Source of the DNA: Tubulanus polymorphus
Lineage: Eukaryota > Nemertea > Palaeonemertea > Tubulaniformes > Tubulanidae
DNA length: 64,000 bases
Reading direction: 5' to 3'
Assembly (NCBI RefSeq): GCF_964204645.1
Contig: NC_134029.1
Coordinates: forward strand, 19,858,450-19,922,449
Position numbers and translations under genes: made by a program. The notes under the pieces were generated by a model. The model was not told the origin of the DNA. It did no database searches and worked only from the letters and a program-made list of their open reading frames with translations. Positions within the stretch are counted from its first letter, which is position 1. The number at the start of each line of letters is the position of its first letter. Positions 1 to 11,770 of this stretch are shown here, piece by piece.

Positions 1-51
1 GGTGTGGGATTCTCTATATAAATGCTATTGCCATGTTCACCGAAAACCCCA

Positions 52-163
52 GAGCCTGGTTTTGTAGACCGGTATTACCTTTAACCCGGGGGCCAACTAA
101 ATTGGAAATGAATTCAGTTAGCCCTCGGGTTAAAAGTAATCCCAGTCTGTAAAACCGGTCCCA
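52..163. repeat. Imperfect palindromic MITE-like repeat, copy 1
   Basis: A stretch of about 110 bp that can fold on itself: the left arm (ccggtattacctttaaccc) matches the inverse of the right arm (gggttaaaagtaatcccag), and outer arms read ctggttttgtagaccgg and tctgtaaaaccgg. A diverged second copy with the same arm order lies at 44977-45089, so this is a dispersed family. No coding potential. Class is not assignable from two copies. Confidence 0.6.
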
Positions 164-1758
164 GATGATTCTACGAGATGAAAACCTGTTATAACCTCGA
201 AAAGGAATTGCTCAGACTGTATACGCGGCCGTATGTAGATTTTATTCAAGTTGTCGGCCCATTAATCGCAGATTCAGCCGAGCAAAATATAAACCGGTCG
301 ATCAAATGTTTGGCGGATAGATAAGCAAGGTTTTTGTCGTCGAGCTTCGTTGATTGATCGGCAACTTGCAAAAAAGAGATGTCTACGTGAATCAGTGTCA
401 GAATGCCTGATTCGAGATACTATACGTATACCTAATACAAAGAACGCGGTCTTATATAGCAATATTTACACCGATGTTCTTCCCTGGAGAATTCGGGAGC
501 TTTAACGTACTAGACAAAATGGCCATCGACGCAGTTTTATCGAGCGTATCTTTTACGCAATGTCTAAGTAAAAGGGTAACTCCGGTTTCGGTTAGCACCT
601 GTTTTAACCCAGACTGGTAGGGGCGGATTTAGGGTGATCTCGGTCGGGGCTCCTGGTCCCGCTTTCCCATTGAAGTCACCCTATTCGTTGTCAAGACAAG
701 GATTGTTTAACCTGCAAATTTGACACCCATCCTTTTGGATATTGCATCCCCTTGGGTGTACATATTTCTTCAAAATATCTTATTCCGAGGGAGGGACTCC
801 GGTGGCCTATGCCATGGCTGCTCTTTCCGAAAAAATGATGACTTTTCTTTTCTTCTGGACCCCTTCCAAATTTCCAGAGCGGCTTCTAGGGGAATTCTAG
901 TTATAGCTCACTCCCATACGTGTCGCATACGCGCTTTGCGATCTCCACCGCGATAAAATGTAATTAATTCAAATGAGAGAAAAACCGCACAATATTATCG
1001 CCTGTCACGAAAAGGAAAATCGAAAGAGATACGACCTTGAACACGCGGTTAAGGACGCGGATATCCTGTAAAAAAATAACACGTGAAGTCTTAGATGATG
1101 ATCGAAACATATCCAAGATCTGCAAGGACACATCAGCCATTACCCGATAGTACAGTCTTGGTTCTAATTAACCGAATACCGCGACAGAAATTGGATGTTT
1201 CATCAAACTCACCGTCACTGGTCGAGCATGTATCTGGAGTGATTGATCTTCTTTCTCTTTCACCTAATCAGGCAAATACACGCTAAATCATAATCACCCT
1301 ACGGTGTATCAGCTGGCCGATATATACGTGTATGTGTGCGTCTAAACCAACTTTCTTGTTCTTTCCTTCGTTTCGTGGATTACCTCGATGTAGGAAAGTT
1401 TTAAACATTTATCGGGAAGCTTATTCAATGCTCCCGAGGCAGCTTAACAGCTACAAGTTTTGTCGTGTATTCCACACGCAGCTATAACTAACCAAGAAAA
1501 AACTAATGCCCAATCATTGGATTCATAGGACTGTGTATATCGCCTTTCCGCTTAATAGATCGTCGCTTGCCAGGGCTTCATTTCCTCCCACCGAAGCTCA
1601 CGTCAACAAAAACCCTGGCCACAAACCCTTCATTGGTCTATAGACTAGTATTTGTCCAAGATTTCTTGAGCAAACAGATCGCTGCTTAAAGCGGCCACCA
1701 ATCTATGTGTTGAGCTAATCAGATGCGTTGTTATTCACAACGCATCACGATTGGCTGA
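164..1758. other. Non-coding, repeat-derived spacer
   Basis: No exon-like open frame with credible splice sites was found. Around 615-690 and 780-920 the sequence has the look of decayed transposon DNA, and around 1560-1625 there is a short segment (cgcttgccaggg) related to the inverted repeat at 2524-2687. Short open frames here have no recognisable protein features. Confidence 0.4.
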
Positions 1759-2440
1759 GGCGTTTTTACGAGCATCCGATTTTTGCGATCGATCGTAGGA
1801 GCGCATTTACGAGCACCGATTTTTGCGATCGATTTCACGATCGGCGTTTTTACGAACACGATTTTCCGATCGATTTTTGAAATCGACCAACTCGCTCGGC
1901 GAGTGATTTGGCGATTTGATTTCCAAGATGGCAGCACCGGGTAGTTCAAAACCATACATTTTTTTCCTCAACGTCGCCATATTTATGTCATGTGATTAGC
2001 CAAATCCATCGTCATTTTTACGAACGTTCGATTCGATCGTACGATCGGAGCAAATCGTTCACGAAAATGAGGCGTTTTTACGAGCATCCGATTTTTGCGA
2101 TCGATCGTAGGAACGCATTTACGAGCACCGATTTTTGCGATCGATTTCACGATCGGCGTTTTTACGAACACGATTTTCCGACCGATTTTTGAAATCGACC
2201 AACTCGCTCGGCGTGCGATTTGGCGATTTGATTTCCAAGATGGCGGCACCGGGTAGTTCAAAACCATACATTTTTTTCCTCAACGTCGCCATATTTATGT
2301 CATGTGATTAGCCAAATCCATCGTCATTTTCACGAACGTTCGATTCGATCGTACGATCGGAGCAAATCGTTCACGAAATCGATCGCAAAAATCGGATGCT
2401 CGTAAAAACGCCTATGATCTTCATGCTCGTAAAAACGCCT
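1759..2440. mobile_element. Non-autonomous TIR element with an internal 312-bp tandem duplication
   Basis: The left end, starting near 1759 (aggcgtttttacgagcatcc), reappears inverted at 2377-2412 and the outermost 16 bases again at about 2425-2440. Inside, a unit of about 312 bp is repeated: 1761-2072 is nearly identical to 2073-2384. The unit is dense in gatcgat, cgatcg and cgttttta words that are themselves short inverted repeats. Two similar minus-strand open frames (1731-1955 and 1983-2267) are only the translated repeat. No transposase frame is present, so any movement would have needed a partner. Confidence 0.65.
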
Positions 2441-2523
2441 CTAGATACATAGGCCGATGGCCGCTTAGCGGCAACCAGTCCGCCCAAGAAATCTTGGGGT
2501 TTGCGGCCAGGGTTTGTGTCATC

Positions 2524-2687
2524 CTCGCTTGCCAGGGGTCCGGTATCACTCCCGAACTCGCTTCCACCAGCGGGGAACAGCTTTAGCGTAGTGGGTTCGA
2601 ATCCCTTGACGGGTGAAGATGGGTTTGTGTTGGTTGGAGGCTTAATCTTCGGCGATAGGCAATCAAACCCTGGCAAGCGAGGATGAC
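2524..2687. repeat. Short inverted-repeat element with a tRNA-like B box
   Basis: The word catcctcgcttgccaggg at the left end is matched by its inverse (ccctggcaagcgaggatg) at the right end, about 165 bp in total. Near 2591 it contains gggttcgaatccc, a perfect match to the RNA polymerase III B-box core GGTTCGAATCC, but I could not fold a complete tRNA around it. It may be a tRNA-derived SINE fragment or a MITE that holds one. Confidence 0.45.
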
Positions 2688-5600
2688 TTAATAGAGCTTT
2701 GTATACAGCTTTATATTTTACAGTAAGAATGTCGGCGAAGAAATTCAATTTCATTCGATTAAAAATGGCTCGCAGATGTCATTAAGCTGTATTTTTAACG
2801 GATCGTTGCACCAGCGTGCGTCGCCGATGCGCACGTCATCGCTCGATATCATCGACCGATTCAATAATTAGTTTTTCCGTGTAGACTGATATTAAATTTT
2901 ATCTGGCGACGTGAATCGTGAGTAAAACGCGTCTGCCCGTGTTAGTTCTACGAAAGATGATACTTTTATTCAATATACTCTGAGAAATCTTTTCACCGCG
3001 AATTATGTTAACAATTTCCTCAGGAAAACTGGCCGAGAATTTGAATAATTTGATAAGCTACAAAAACATTAACAGTTATATAGATGCAACTAATAATAAT
3101 GAGCCAATTCTATTTGTTCTATAAACTCTTTTACTTTGGCCTTATCCTCTTGATCAGTTCATCTGCTTTCGTAAGTGTGTTTTCTAAACAATTCAGAACA
3201 GGAAAAAACGAAGAAAGATCAAGAAACTATCCATAGAGTATCGAATTCCGGGTGTGTAACAGGTGATTTCTTTTCAGTCATTCATCGGGTAGGCTTTCTA
3301 TAACGGCGCGGCTCTCTGGTGTTTGTTGCAGAAGCAGTCATAATACGGCGTATGGAAATTCGAGCTGCAGGCATGTTTTTCCCGCCGTTACAAAAACCGC
3401 CGTTAACTTTGTTATCTAATTGCGGCACTTCGCGGTGCAGGCGAAGGTATTCCGCCTTCGCTGTCGTCGTCGTCGCGACGCCAGAAAACGAAGTCGCGCA
3501 CACAAGGAGAATTTGTTTGACGAACTTGCTGAATAGTTGCTATAGCAACGTCAAAATAGCAGACGATACACAGGCGGATGAAGCAAAAATCTGCTAGTAA
3601 TAATTAAAGATCTATCAAACAGACGGTGAACGCTTCGGTTTTTTACCATTCTTATGAAGATGAAAGCCGAGACCTTTTTCACTCCAAATATGACGACGAA
3701 ACTAATACACCCGTCGGCTATACTTAAGCTACCTTTCGCGTTAAAATGAACAGTCACGTAGAAACTTCCGTAATGTCTTTTGATTTATTAGCCGACGAAA
3801 TTCAGTACCAATCGTTTTTATTCCCGTCTGTGTAATTCAAATACGCGTATACACCTGGTAAAAATGTTCGTCTTTATCAGCTACCAGCAGTCAGGTGCTG
3901 AAATTCTTCGGCGTTAACGTCGTCGTTATATACGCTCTGCAGATATCGTTTTATTGCGTTCGACTTTGACGATATATATCTAAAGAAAGAAATGCGCGAC
4001 AAAGAAATCTAATCCCAATCCCTCGTTCGAACGGCGAAACAACAGCTGTCTCCACTTTGATACGCATTTATTACCCTGAAATATTGAAAAACTGGAATCG
4101 ATTAGAAAATATCCTAAAAATAAAGTGCGGCCACTTGAATGAAATGATTTCCAGGTCTAAGGTTTGATTTGATTTAATTGATGATAATCAAAGTACAAAT
4201 ATACTTTCTACTATCCGCACCAATATACAAATAATCCTTGAATGCGGTTATCCGTCATCGTTGTACTAAATTTTGTTAATTATGTACTTGTCATAAAAGT
4301 ATTCTACTTTGACAATAAAGTTTATATATATATTAAAAATATAAATTCATAATTAGTTACATGAATTGTACACAATACATGACAATCATCAGAACCCCGG
4401 AGATCATTATACGATTGTCAAGCCGAGGCCCTTGAGCAGACGTTAGATCATTTATACATATGAAGAAAAGAAAATTGAGAATGATAGAATAATACTGTTT
4501 GGATAAGAAGAAAGATACAGACTTCTCATTCGTGGCCTAAATGACAGTCATGTGATTAAATGGTGGCAGTTATTGGTAGTTATTGGTTCAGGGGTTCTTT
4601 TGAAAAGAATCAATTCCACGTAACGTGGATATCATAGACCTTATTTTCGATTATCTCCACACTTATTAAATTTCAGAAATTTCAATAGCCCGCCGCTATA
4701 ATGCTGTCAAAGAAGCTTCTTACACCGATTCGAGGTATTATCAGGCGAAATTGCAGGCCGTGTCGTATGAACCTATCGCCTCTGGTCGGCGAAGAAAAAA
4801 TAATCACAAGAAAATCTGGCGCTGATCCATATTTCGCTGGAAATGATTTACGTTGTTAGACCTCCGACGAACGGCCGAGGGGACGAGGAAATAATCCGCA
4901 GCAATACGACACTGATTTATTGGCACACACAAGCGGCGGCGGTCAGTTGAAGATTACCAGACACGCCGCCAAATTTATAACGCGGAATAGAGTGGAACCG
5001 CCATCTAAACCGATCAGTACAAAATAGGGTATGATTCCATAACCTTTTATGACCTTTTCGTTGGCCATCGATGAAGTTACTGGAATCATACCTTTTCGTT
5101 GGCCATCGATGAAGTTTTTGGAATCATTTCGTTTACGTACTTACATCAATTTTTATCCAATATCTCAATCTAACCACGTGTTTTTTTTCAATATGCAAAT
5201 ATCATTTGTCGCCCGAGGTATATTCATTATACGTGTATTGGTGTAGTTACGTATAGCGAGTCGATTCTACGACGCTGCATCCCCCTGCGAGTTGTCATCC
5301 ACCAAACAACACTCTTCTGTTCATTGTAGAAACCGATCCTATGTAACAACTGCAACGACAAAAGCTTTCTCTGATTGAAGAATTTGTGAGGGATTTCGCA
5401 CCGACAGAACGGGAAATTAATCGAAATTTTCTCCACGCTGTTATCGGCGTGTTGGTGTCGTAATGGCATTCTTGATAATGGCTTCGGTGAAATAAAGAAT
5501 GATGTGCTGATAATCGACCATCGTGATATGGCGCGATCACACAGACATATGTAAACATCCGATGCTGTGTTTGAATCGAATTACAAATATTCTGGGTTTC

Positions 5601-6536
5601 GTTATTTTTCGCCAAGATACATCAACAGATCATGTATGATACAACAGCCATTTTTACAATCAACATTTTTTTGTATGAAGCAGGTGGTTGCGAGAAGCTA
5701 TACTAACTCCCTGGCTTCGGAGATCTTACAAGACTAACATAGTTAGTTGCCAGATGACGCGGAATGTGATCGAGTGTTACCTCACTTCCTTCACTTCCAA
5801 CTTTTTATACGCATCACTTCAGGCGATACAAGTTGAAACGGATTGTCAATTTGGCACCTAAGACGTCGAGCCCGCGACCCCGAGAGAAGGTTTAACCGTA
5901 GCAATATATTACCGTCAACATAAATCGTCGACAGCCGATGTCACTACATCATATAACGCTAGAATTGATGACGAGTTATTTTCGTTGGCTGCGCGATGTT
6001 ACGCGGACGTCACCGATGTTTTTATCAATTCTCGATACATCCGCTGTCACACGTTTTGTCGCAACGTCGCCGAAGTCTCATTCAATATCGTCGCGGTTTT
6101 CACCGTTCGTGCCATTAATATTGCACGGCGATCGTTAACAAAAAATCAGATCGTGACAACGGCGGCAACATCCTGCGAACGACGACTCACTGACTGCAAC
6201 GTCTATCAAATACCGATACACTCAGCGAGGTCTCTTGCGTATAAGAAGCTAACCCTTTTTCTAAGCGACCTTTCAAAAGCTTTTGCTTCAAGCGGAGAAC
6301 CAATAACAAACATCTTTAGATATTACACTTTTAATGAAGTGTGTTTGCATTGTATTTATTGTCTCTTTTTCTGCTGTTTTCTCTGAATAATAACAACTGG
6401 CATATATGCTTTCATTACGTTTAAACTGTTGCCTTGTAATTCCAAAACATAAAACAAAATCGCTGGTAAAATGAATGTTTAGATATATGGCATCATGTTA
6501 TTGTTCGTGTATGATTAAAGGTTTCCTATTTATTAG
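2688..6536. other. Non-coding spacer upstream of the receptor gene
   Basis: No supported exon. It contains a hairpin at about 3443-3463 (gcgaagg / ccttcgc), a 38-bp tandem duplication at 5053-5128, and AT-rich DNA. The missing 5' exon (signal peptide) of the nicotinic-type receptor should lie here or further upstream. A Met-led hydrophobic frame of 18 codons at 6334-6387 looks like a signal peptide but has no usable donor in the right phase. Confidence 0.4.
5053..5128. repeat. 38-bp tandem duplication
   Basis: Two adjacent copies share ccttttcgttggccatcgat and continue as gaagtt; the units start at 5053 and 5091. Local slippage duplication with no evident function. Confidence 0.7.
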
Positions 6537-9500
6537 GTGACCAGAGTACGAACCCTGAAGTCCGCCTGTGGAGACATTTGATGGCTACATATGAGCACAG
6601 TTCACGGCCAGTTCTCAACGCTAACTCCAGCGTTGTTGTTGAATTCGCCGTAGCGCTCAACGCCATCATGGACTTAGTAAGTATTAACTATTTTGAACTC
6701 AAAGCGTTCTAGAAAAATGAAAGCAATGATTCGTTGAAATGTCTGAATATGTGCAATATTTCATTACGTTACACTACATCGTCTTAATTTCTACCAACAA
6801 AAGCTTGAATACCAGATTATGGGGAAAAAATAACAGACGAGTTTGACAGTTTAACAGACGACCAAACACCTGTTTATGCAAATTTCATCAAAATCAGAAT
6901 CTTTCGGCCAACTTCTTTCCATTGCTGTTATCATTGTCAAAGTGGAGGCAGAAAGGTCGTGATTCTGATGAAATTCGTATATACATGTATTTGCTAGTCT
7001 ACAACATACAAGTATTGAATAAACAGATAATATGCAATCATGTATTGTCAGTATCTGATTACGCAAAAGATTGCTAGATAGATGCATAAAGCGGTCTGTC
7101 TGCTGGGGTTTCTCACGTCGGAAGTTTGCTGTTTGCCCGGTATATTTCTGCCGCACTTGGCTAATCGGAAGTTGTATTATGGACGATAGTCGCGTAATGG
7201 CTGGTGGAATTTTTTGCTAAGTGCTAGGCGATGATGATGATAGCTGGTCACACGGATCAAGGAAATTGGCCATTAACGATACTGGCGCGGTACACTCGCG
7301 ACGCGACGACCGCTGACATACTGACTGGCACACCATGAGCAACTCCTTTTCCAACTAACCTTTTCTTTGCAAATTCCCAACTACATCTATGAAGTATTCC
7401 GTCAATAACTATGATGGAATGCAATACTTAATCTATATAGAAAAATATGTTTTATCAACATATGAAATTTTTGATTCGAAGGTATTTTCTTTATGAAAAG
7501 TAAATCATTTTTATATATTTTCAGATCCATCATACAGTCAAACTAATAATACGAAACCCGTTTGATACGGCACGTAGCACGTAGCATAATGAGCATGCGC
7601 ATTTTCAAATTTTCCTATCTATTCCAGGATGAGAAAAACCAAGTCCTTATAACAAATCTCTGGGTTCTTGAAGTAAGTATGAACAGAAACAAAAATTCCG
7701 AGCAAGTTCAAATCAAACTTTCATCTTAACCTTCGATAAACGGTTGGTTTCGCAAAGCTCCAGATAAGATTAGCGCATCGGCACAATTGCAGACATTCAG
7801 GAGATTAATGACTCGTGTTCTGAAAGACAGAGAAATCCAATGCTAATTCCAGCTTATATTATACGTACCCAGCAATGGAACGTATCAGCAGGCAAAGCCT
7901 TAGGCCGGATAGAAACTTCGAAACGACGAGATAGCACTTGTATTCTAAAACGAGAATAGCCCTTCGATTGGGATATTGAATATTTTCCGAGTCCTCTAAG
8001 AAATCGATTCAATACCTTATGTTAATAATGAGAAATTCAACAATTTGACTTCTGTACTTCGGTTTCTCTGCACCGCACGGCCGTGCTATCCATTCAGTCA
8101 TTCGATATGGAAAAGCCATTTCCCTGCCATATTTCATGGCGTATGTGATTATGACGTGTTCTTCGATTTGTTCTTCGCGCGATAAGCCGGGGGCATCTAC
8201 TAAGATTCGTTATAATAACAACCATGTACGAAGCACGTTGCCGCATGTTTATTAGATAACGTACATTGGCTAGCCGAGCGTCTTGCGATTTATCTCGATC
8301 TTATATCTTTACGTTTGGTATTCGATTGGCGAAGATTTTCTATTATGGGTGCTAATTAGAAGTGACATATTTCTTTTGAGTTACTTCGATTACTTACGTT
8401 TGGCAGACGCAGACGCTATTCAGAGTCGAATGAATGAATGAATGAATGAATGAATGAATGAATGAATGAATGAATGAATGAATGAATGAATGAATGAATG
8501 AATGAATGAATGAATGAATGAATGAATGAATGAATGAATGAATGAATGAATGAATGAATGAATGAATGAATGAATGAATGAATGAATGAATGAATGAATG
8601 AATGAATGAATGAATGAATGAATGAATGAATGAATGAATGAATGAATGAATGAATGAATGAATGAATGAATGAATGAATGAATGAATGAATGAATGAATG
8701 AATGAATGAATGAATGAATGAATGAATGAATGAATGAATGAATGAATGAATGAATGAATGAATGAATGAATGAATGAATGAATGAATTATTTACTTTATT
8801 ATTTACTCAAGTAACAAAAACATAATATACACAGACATTGACAGTTTATTATCTTACATTCAGCAATGGTATGATGTTAATATGAAATGGGATCCAAAAG
8901 CTTACGAAAATGTTCGCGCTACTGTGCTGTCAGCCGAGCACCTCTGGCTTCCGGACGTGTATATTTTTAACAAGTAAGCATCCGAATACTCGACGTATAA
9001 AGCAAGTGATGTTATTTCAATTCAATATCTATTCATCATGAAATCTCACACGATTGTGGATGATAAAAAGAAAAAGCAAAACGAATTTTACAAAAGAAGA
9101 GATAGTGTATAAAATAACAACGTATTTCATGATTCATCATTTTCTAGGATCTCGTATTTCTTTTAAAACGTCACGTATCATGCTTCTGTGTTTTAGCGCA
9201 GACGAGGGGCAGACTGGTTTCGTTAACGCCAACGGCAGCAAAGCGATAGTCAGTTATAACGGCACCGTCACTTGGACCGTACCGATCATGATAAAAAGCG
9301 CGTGTACGGTGAACGTGCTCTTTTTTCCGTTCGACTTCCAAGTTTGCCAGATCAAGTTCGGATCGTGGATCTACGACGGCTATCAGCTCGACCTCAGCGA
9401 CAAAAAAGAGGGTTACATCGACATGTCGAAGTACGTCACCAACAGCGAGTTCGACCTTCTTAACGCTACGCTGAGCAGAGTAATGGCTAAATACGAATGT

Positions 9501-11226
9501 TGCCCCGGTCCTTATCCGCAGATGCACCTTAACCTTTACATCAAGAGAAAAGCGCTTTATTACACATACACCGTCATAGCTCCGGCATTATTACTATGCA
9601 TTATGACATTGTCAAGTTTCCTGTTGCCTTGCGACTGCGGCGAGAAAATTGCGATCGGGATGACAGTCTTTCTGTCAATCTATTTCCTGCAGTTGCTGAT
9701 TTCGGACAACATACCAGAATCGAATAGCACGCCACTTATTGGTAGGAATCAAATATACAGCGAACCTTGCCTAAGTCGGATCGGCGTAAGTCGGATAATC
9801 GCTTATGTGGGATGAATATCGATAGTCCCGATTTTTCCTTCTTTTTTCAAAGAAAATCTATATTCCAAAGTTGTGAATTCGCCTAGTAGCACTTTTTTCG
9901 GTCCCAAAATATAAGATCAGTTAAAATCACTCCCCGAAAGGGCATTTTCCTCCACATTGCAGTTTGATCGCTTCCCTGTTCCTGGCTTGAAATTGACGAT
10001 ACATGTCAACAGTCGTTATTTTCGTGTGGTTAGTGTCTTGGGATGGAAAAATAACCCCGAAATATTTCAGCCAGTCGTAAAAATAAGCCGTAGTTTTCGG
10101 GAAAAGACTGAGAATCAGACTTATTCAAAGCAGTACTTCAGATTATTTCTCTTGCTCCCAAATGATCCGACTTACGTAAGGTTTACTGTAATGTTCGTCG
10201 TTAAAAAAAACATATCCTGCATTCGATGAGAACAATCATCATTTTCTTACATTTTGAAAAATGGATATTATATCCAAATTGAAATCCTAGATTTTCTAAA
10301 TTCTAGTAAAGACTAATTCTCAACTTATACGTTTTATTACAGGTATTTTTCTTACAATGGTGACAACGTTAAACTCTATTTCACTCGTTATGGCTACAAT
10401 CATTATGAACATCAAAAAGAGAAGCGACAAAAATCCATGTCCTCCAGTTCCGATATTTGTAATGCGATTTTGTGAATGCGTCCTAGGTAGAATTACGTGT
10501 ACACCTTATAAGAAACGTGCGATAGGGCCTTGTGTTGATAAAGCGAAATCTCCTACAGATGGCGGCCGGGTGTCTGGAGAATCTTTACCATCCCTAGCGA
10601 CCGCTAACGACGCGCGAGAAAACCCCAGCAAGAAGCGCACTGCCGCCGGGCGCAGTCCTACCCCGACCAGCTGGGAATCCGAGTCGTTAGTCTCGTACGA
10701 GGTAAAATATTCCGCTCTCAACCAGTCGTTGCTCCATCAAACTGACCAAGTCGAACGACTTAGCGAGTACTGTTATGCAAACTCTACTGAAACAGACATC
10801 GTACAGCCGGTGTTGCCTTTGCGGCAAAAACCGAACGGAAACACTGCAAGCAACAGCCCCGTGATCAGTTCATCGCCGACACTTCGCAGAAGGGCACCGT
10901 CCCCTTCGTATACTTCCAATTGCCCAAACAACACGTCATGCTTCCAGACCACCGCGTCCACGATGCAAGATTCTTATCCATCGCCGAATAGCCAGTTATT
11001 CGCGACGAAGGCCGAGGTTCGCGAGTTACGATACCAATGGTTCTACGTCGCCGACGTAGTCGACAAGGGCCTGTTCATTTTGTACCTTATTCTTACTGTA
11101 GTGAGCATTTTGACAATTTTAGTGATTTTGCCGTATTTGAATCAACCGCCGAAAGAAATGCCGGTCGTCGAAGGCGTTCATAACATTAGAAGTTTGGAAC
11201 TTCCAGAGGACATGTACGTCTATTAG
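6537..11226 (+). CDS. Nicotinic acetylcholine receptor-like subunit, alpha type (5' end missing)
   Basis: Pentameric ligand-gated cation channel subunit of the plasma membrane. Exons in phase: 6537-6676, 7628-7672, 8864-8973, 9197-9741, 10343-11226 (TAG); the 45- and 110-bp exons are the classic sizes for this family. The ligand-binding domain holds a Cys-loop with 13 residues between the cysteines, and loop C has adjacent cysteines (YECCPGPYP), the mark of alpha subunits. M1-M3 follow. M2 reads GEKIAIGMTVFLSIYF: Glu at -1' and Leu at 9' are kept, favouring cation passage, but Ala at 2', Tyr at 12' and Asp at 20' differ from vertebrate alpha7. A long Ser/Pro-rich M3-M4 loop and M4 complete it. 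In loop A the usual Tyr is Phe (VYIFNK). The signal-peptide exon was not found. Which ligand and which partner subunits it uses cannot be told from sequence. Confidence 0.93.
8428..8787 (+). repeat. (GAAT)n tetranucleotide microsatellite
   Basis: About 90 uninterrupted copies of a GAAT unit (about 360 bp) lie in the second recognised intron of the receptor gene. The array ends only about 76 bp before the splice acceptor at 8863. Because the unit is 4 bp, read-through would shift frame at each unit gain. Such a pure array is expected to be length-variable between individuals and its assembled length may be inexact. Confidence 0.97.
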
Positions 11227-11770
11227 ATATTGCATATGAATAAATACTTGGCATAAGTTCATCTTTGTGTATTGATAGAGTGGCACTATTTGAAATGTGT
11301 ATTTAGCAATAAACGCTGATTTGTTTTCTAAAAGCGTCGAAATATGGGTCTGGAAAATCAAATATAACGAAAACAAAACAAGAAAAAAGTTCCGGTTTGA
11401 ACGGTTCATCTATTATCATAATCATCATCATAATCATATGATGTATAATGTTGCATAAGTAAAAGGTATTTTTCCATTTTCGTACAATTTACATTATATG
11501 ATTTGATTGATTATATAGTAGATCCATCTGTGAGACCAATTCATTACTTTTGACCGCATGCCGCAGACGCCTCGGCCTTCAGCGCAACTTCAACTTTGGA
11601 ATGCTGATCAGCTGGTTCAAGAAGAAGATCCTGAAATGAGTGATATACGTTCGGCATTATTATTTTTATGATGATACAAAAATCTACGCTCCAATAACCT
11701 TCGCCCAGCACTTATTATTGAGCCGAATCTTATATTGTTTGAAATTGCTTCCGATATCTAATGAAACTGT

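Noticed and set aside
1731-2267. Two similar minus-strand proteins (MVLNYP...) that look like a gene duplication
   Set aside because: They are translations of the 312-bp tandem repeat inside a TIR element.
2560-2640. Possible tRNA gene around gggttcgaatccc
   Set aside because: Only the T-arm/B-box portion is convincing; no acceptor stem, D arm or anticodon arm could be paired.
5985-6386. 133-codon plus-strand frame upstream of the receptor
   Set aside because: Overlaps another frame of similar length, has no family resemblance and no splice link to the receptor exon at 6537.
6334-6387. Signal-peptide-like frame MKCVCIVFIVSFSAVFSE just upstream of the receptor's first recognised exon
   Set aside because: It runs into a stop with no donor in the phase needed by the exon starting at 6537. 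It could only be rescued by a non-canonical site.
9171-9527. 118-codon minus-strand frame inside the receptor
   Set aside because: Shadow of exon 9197-9741, which encodes the ligand-binding domain in the other strand.
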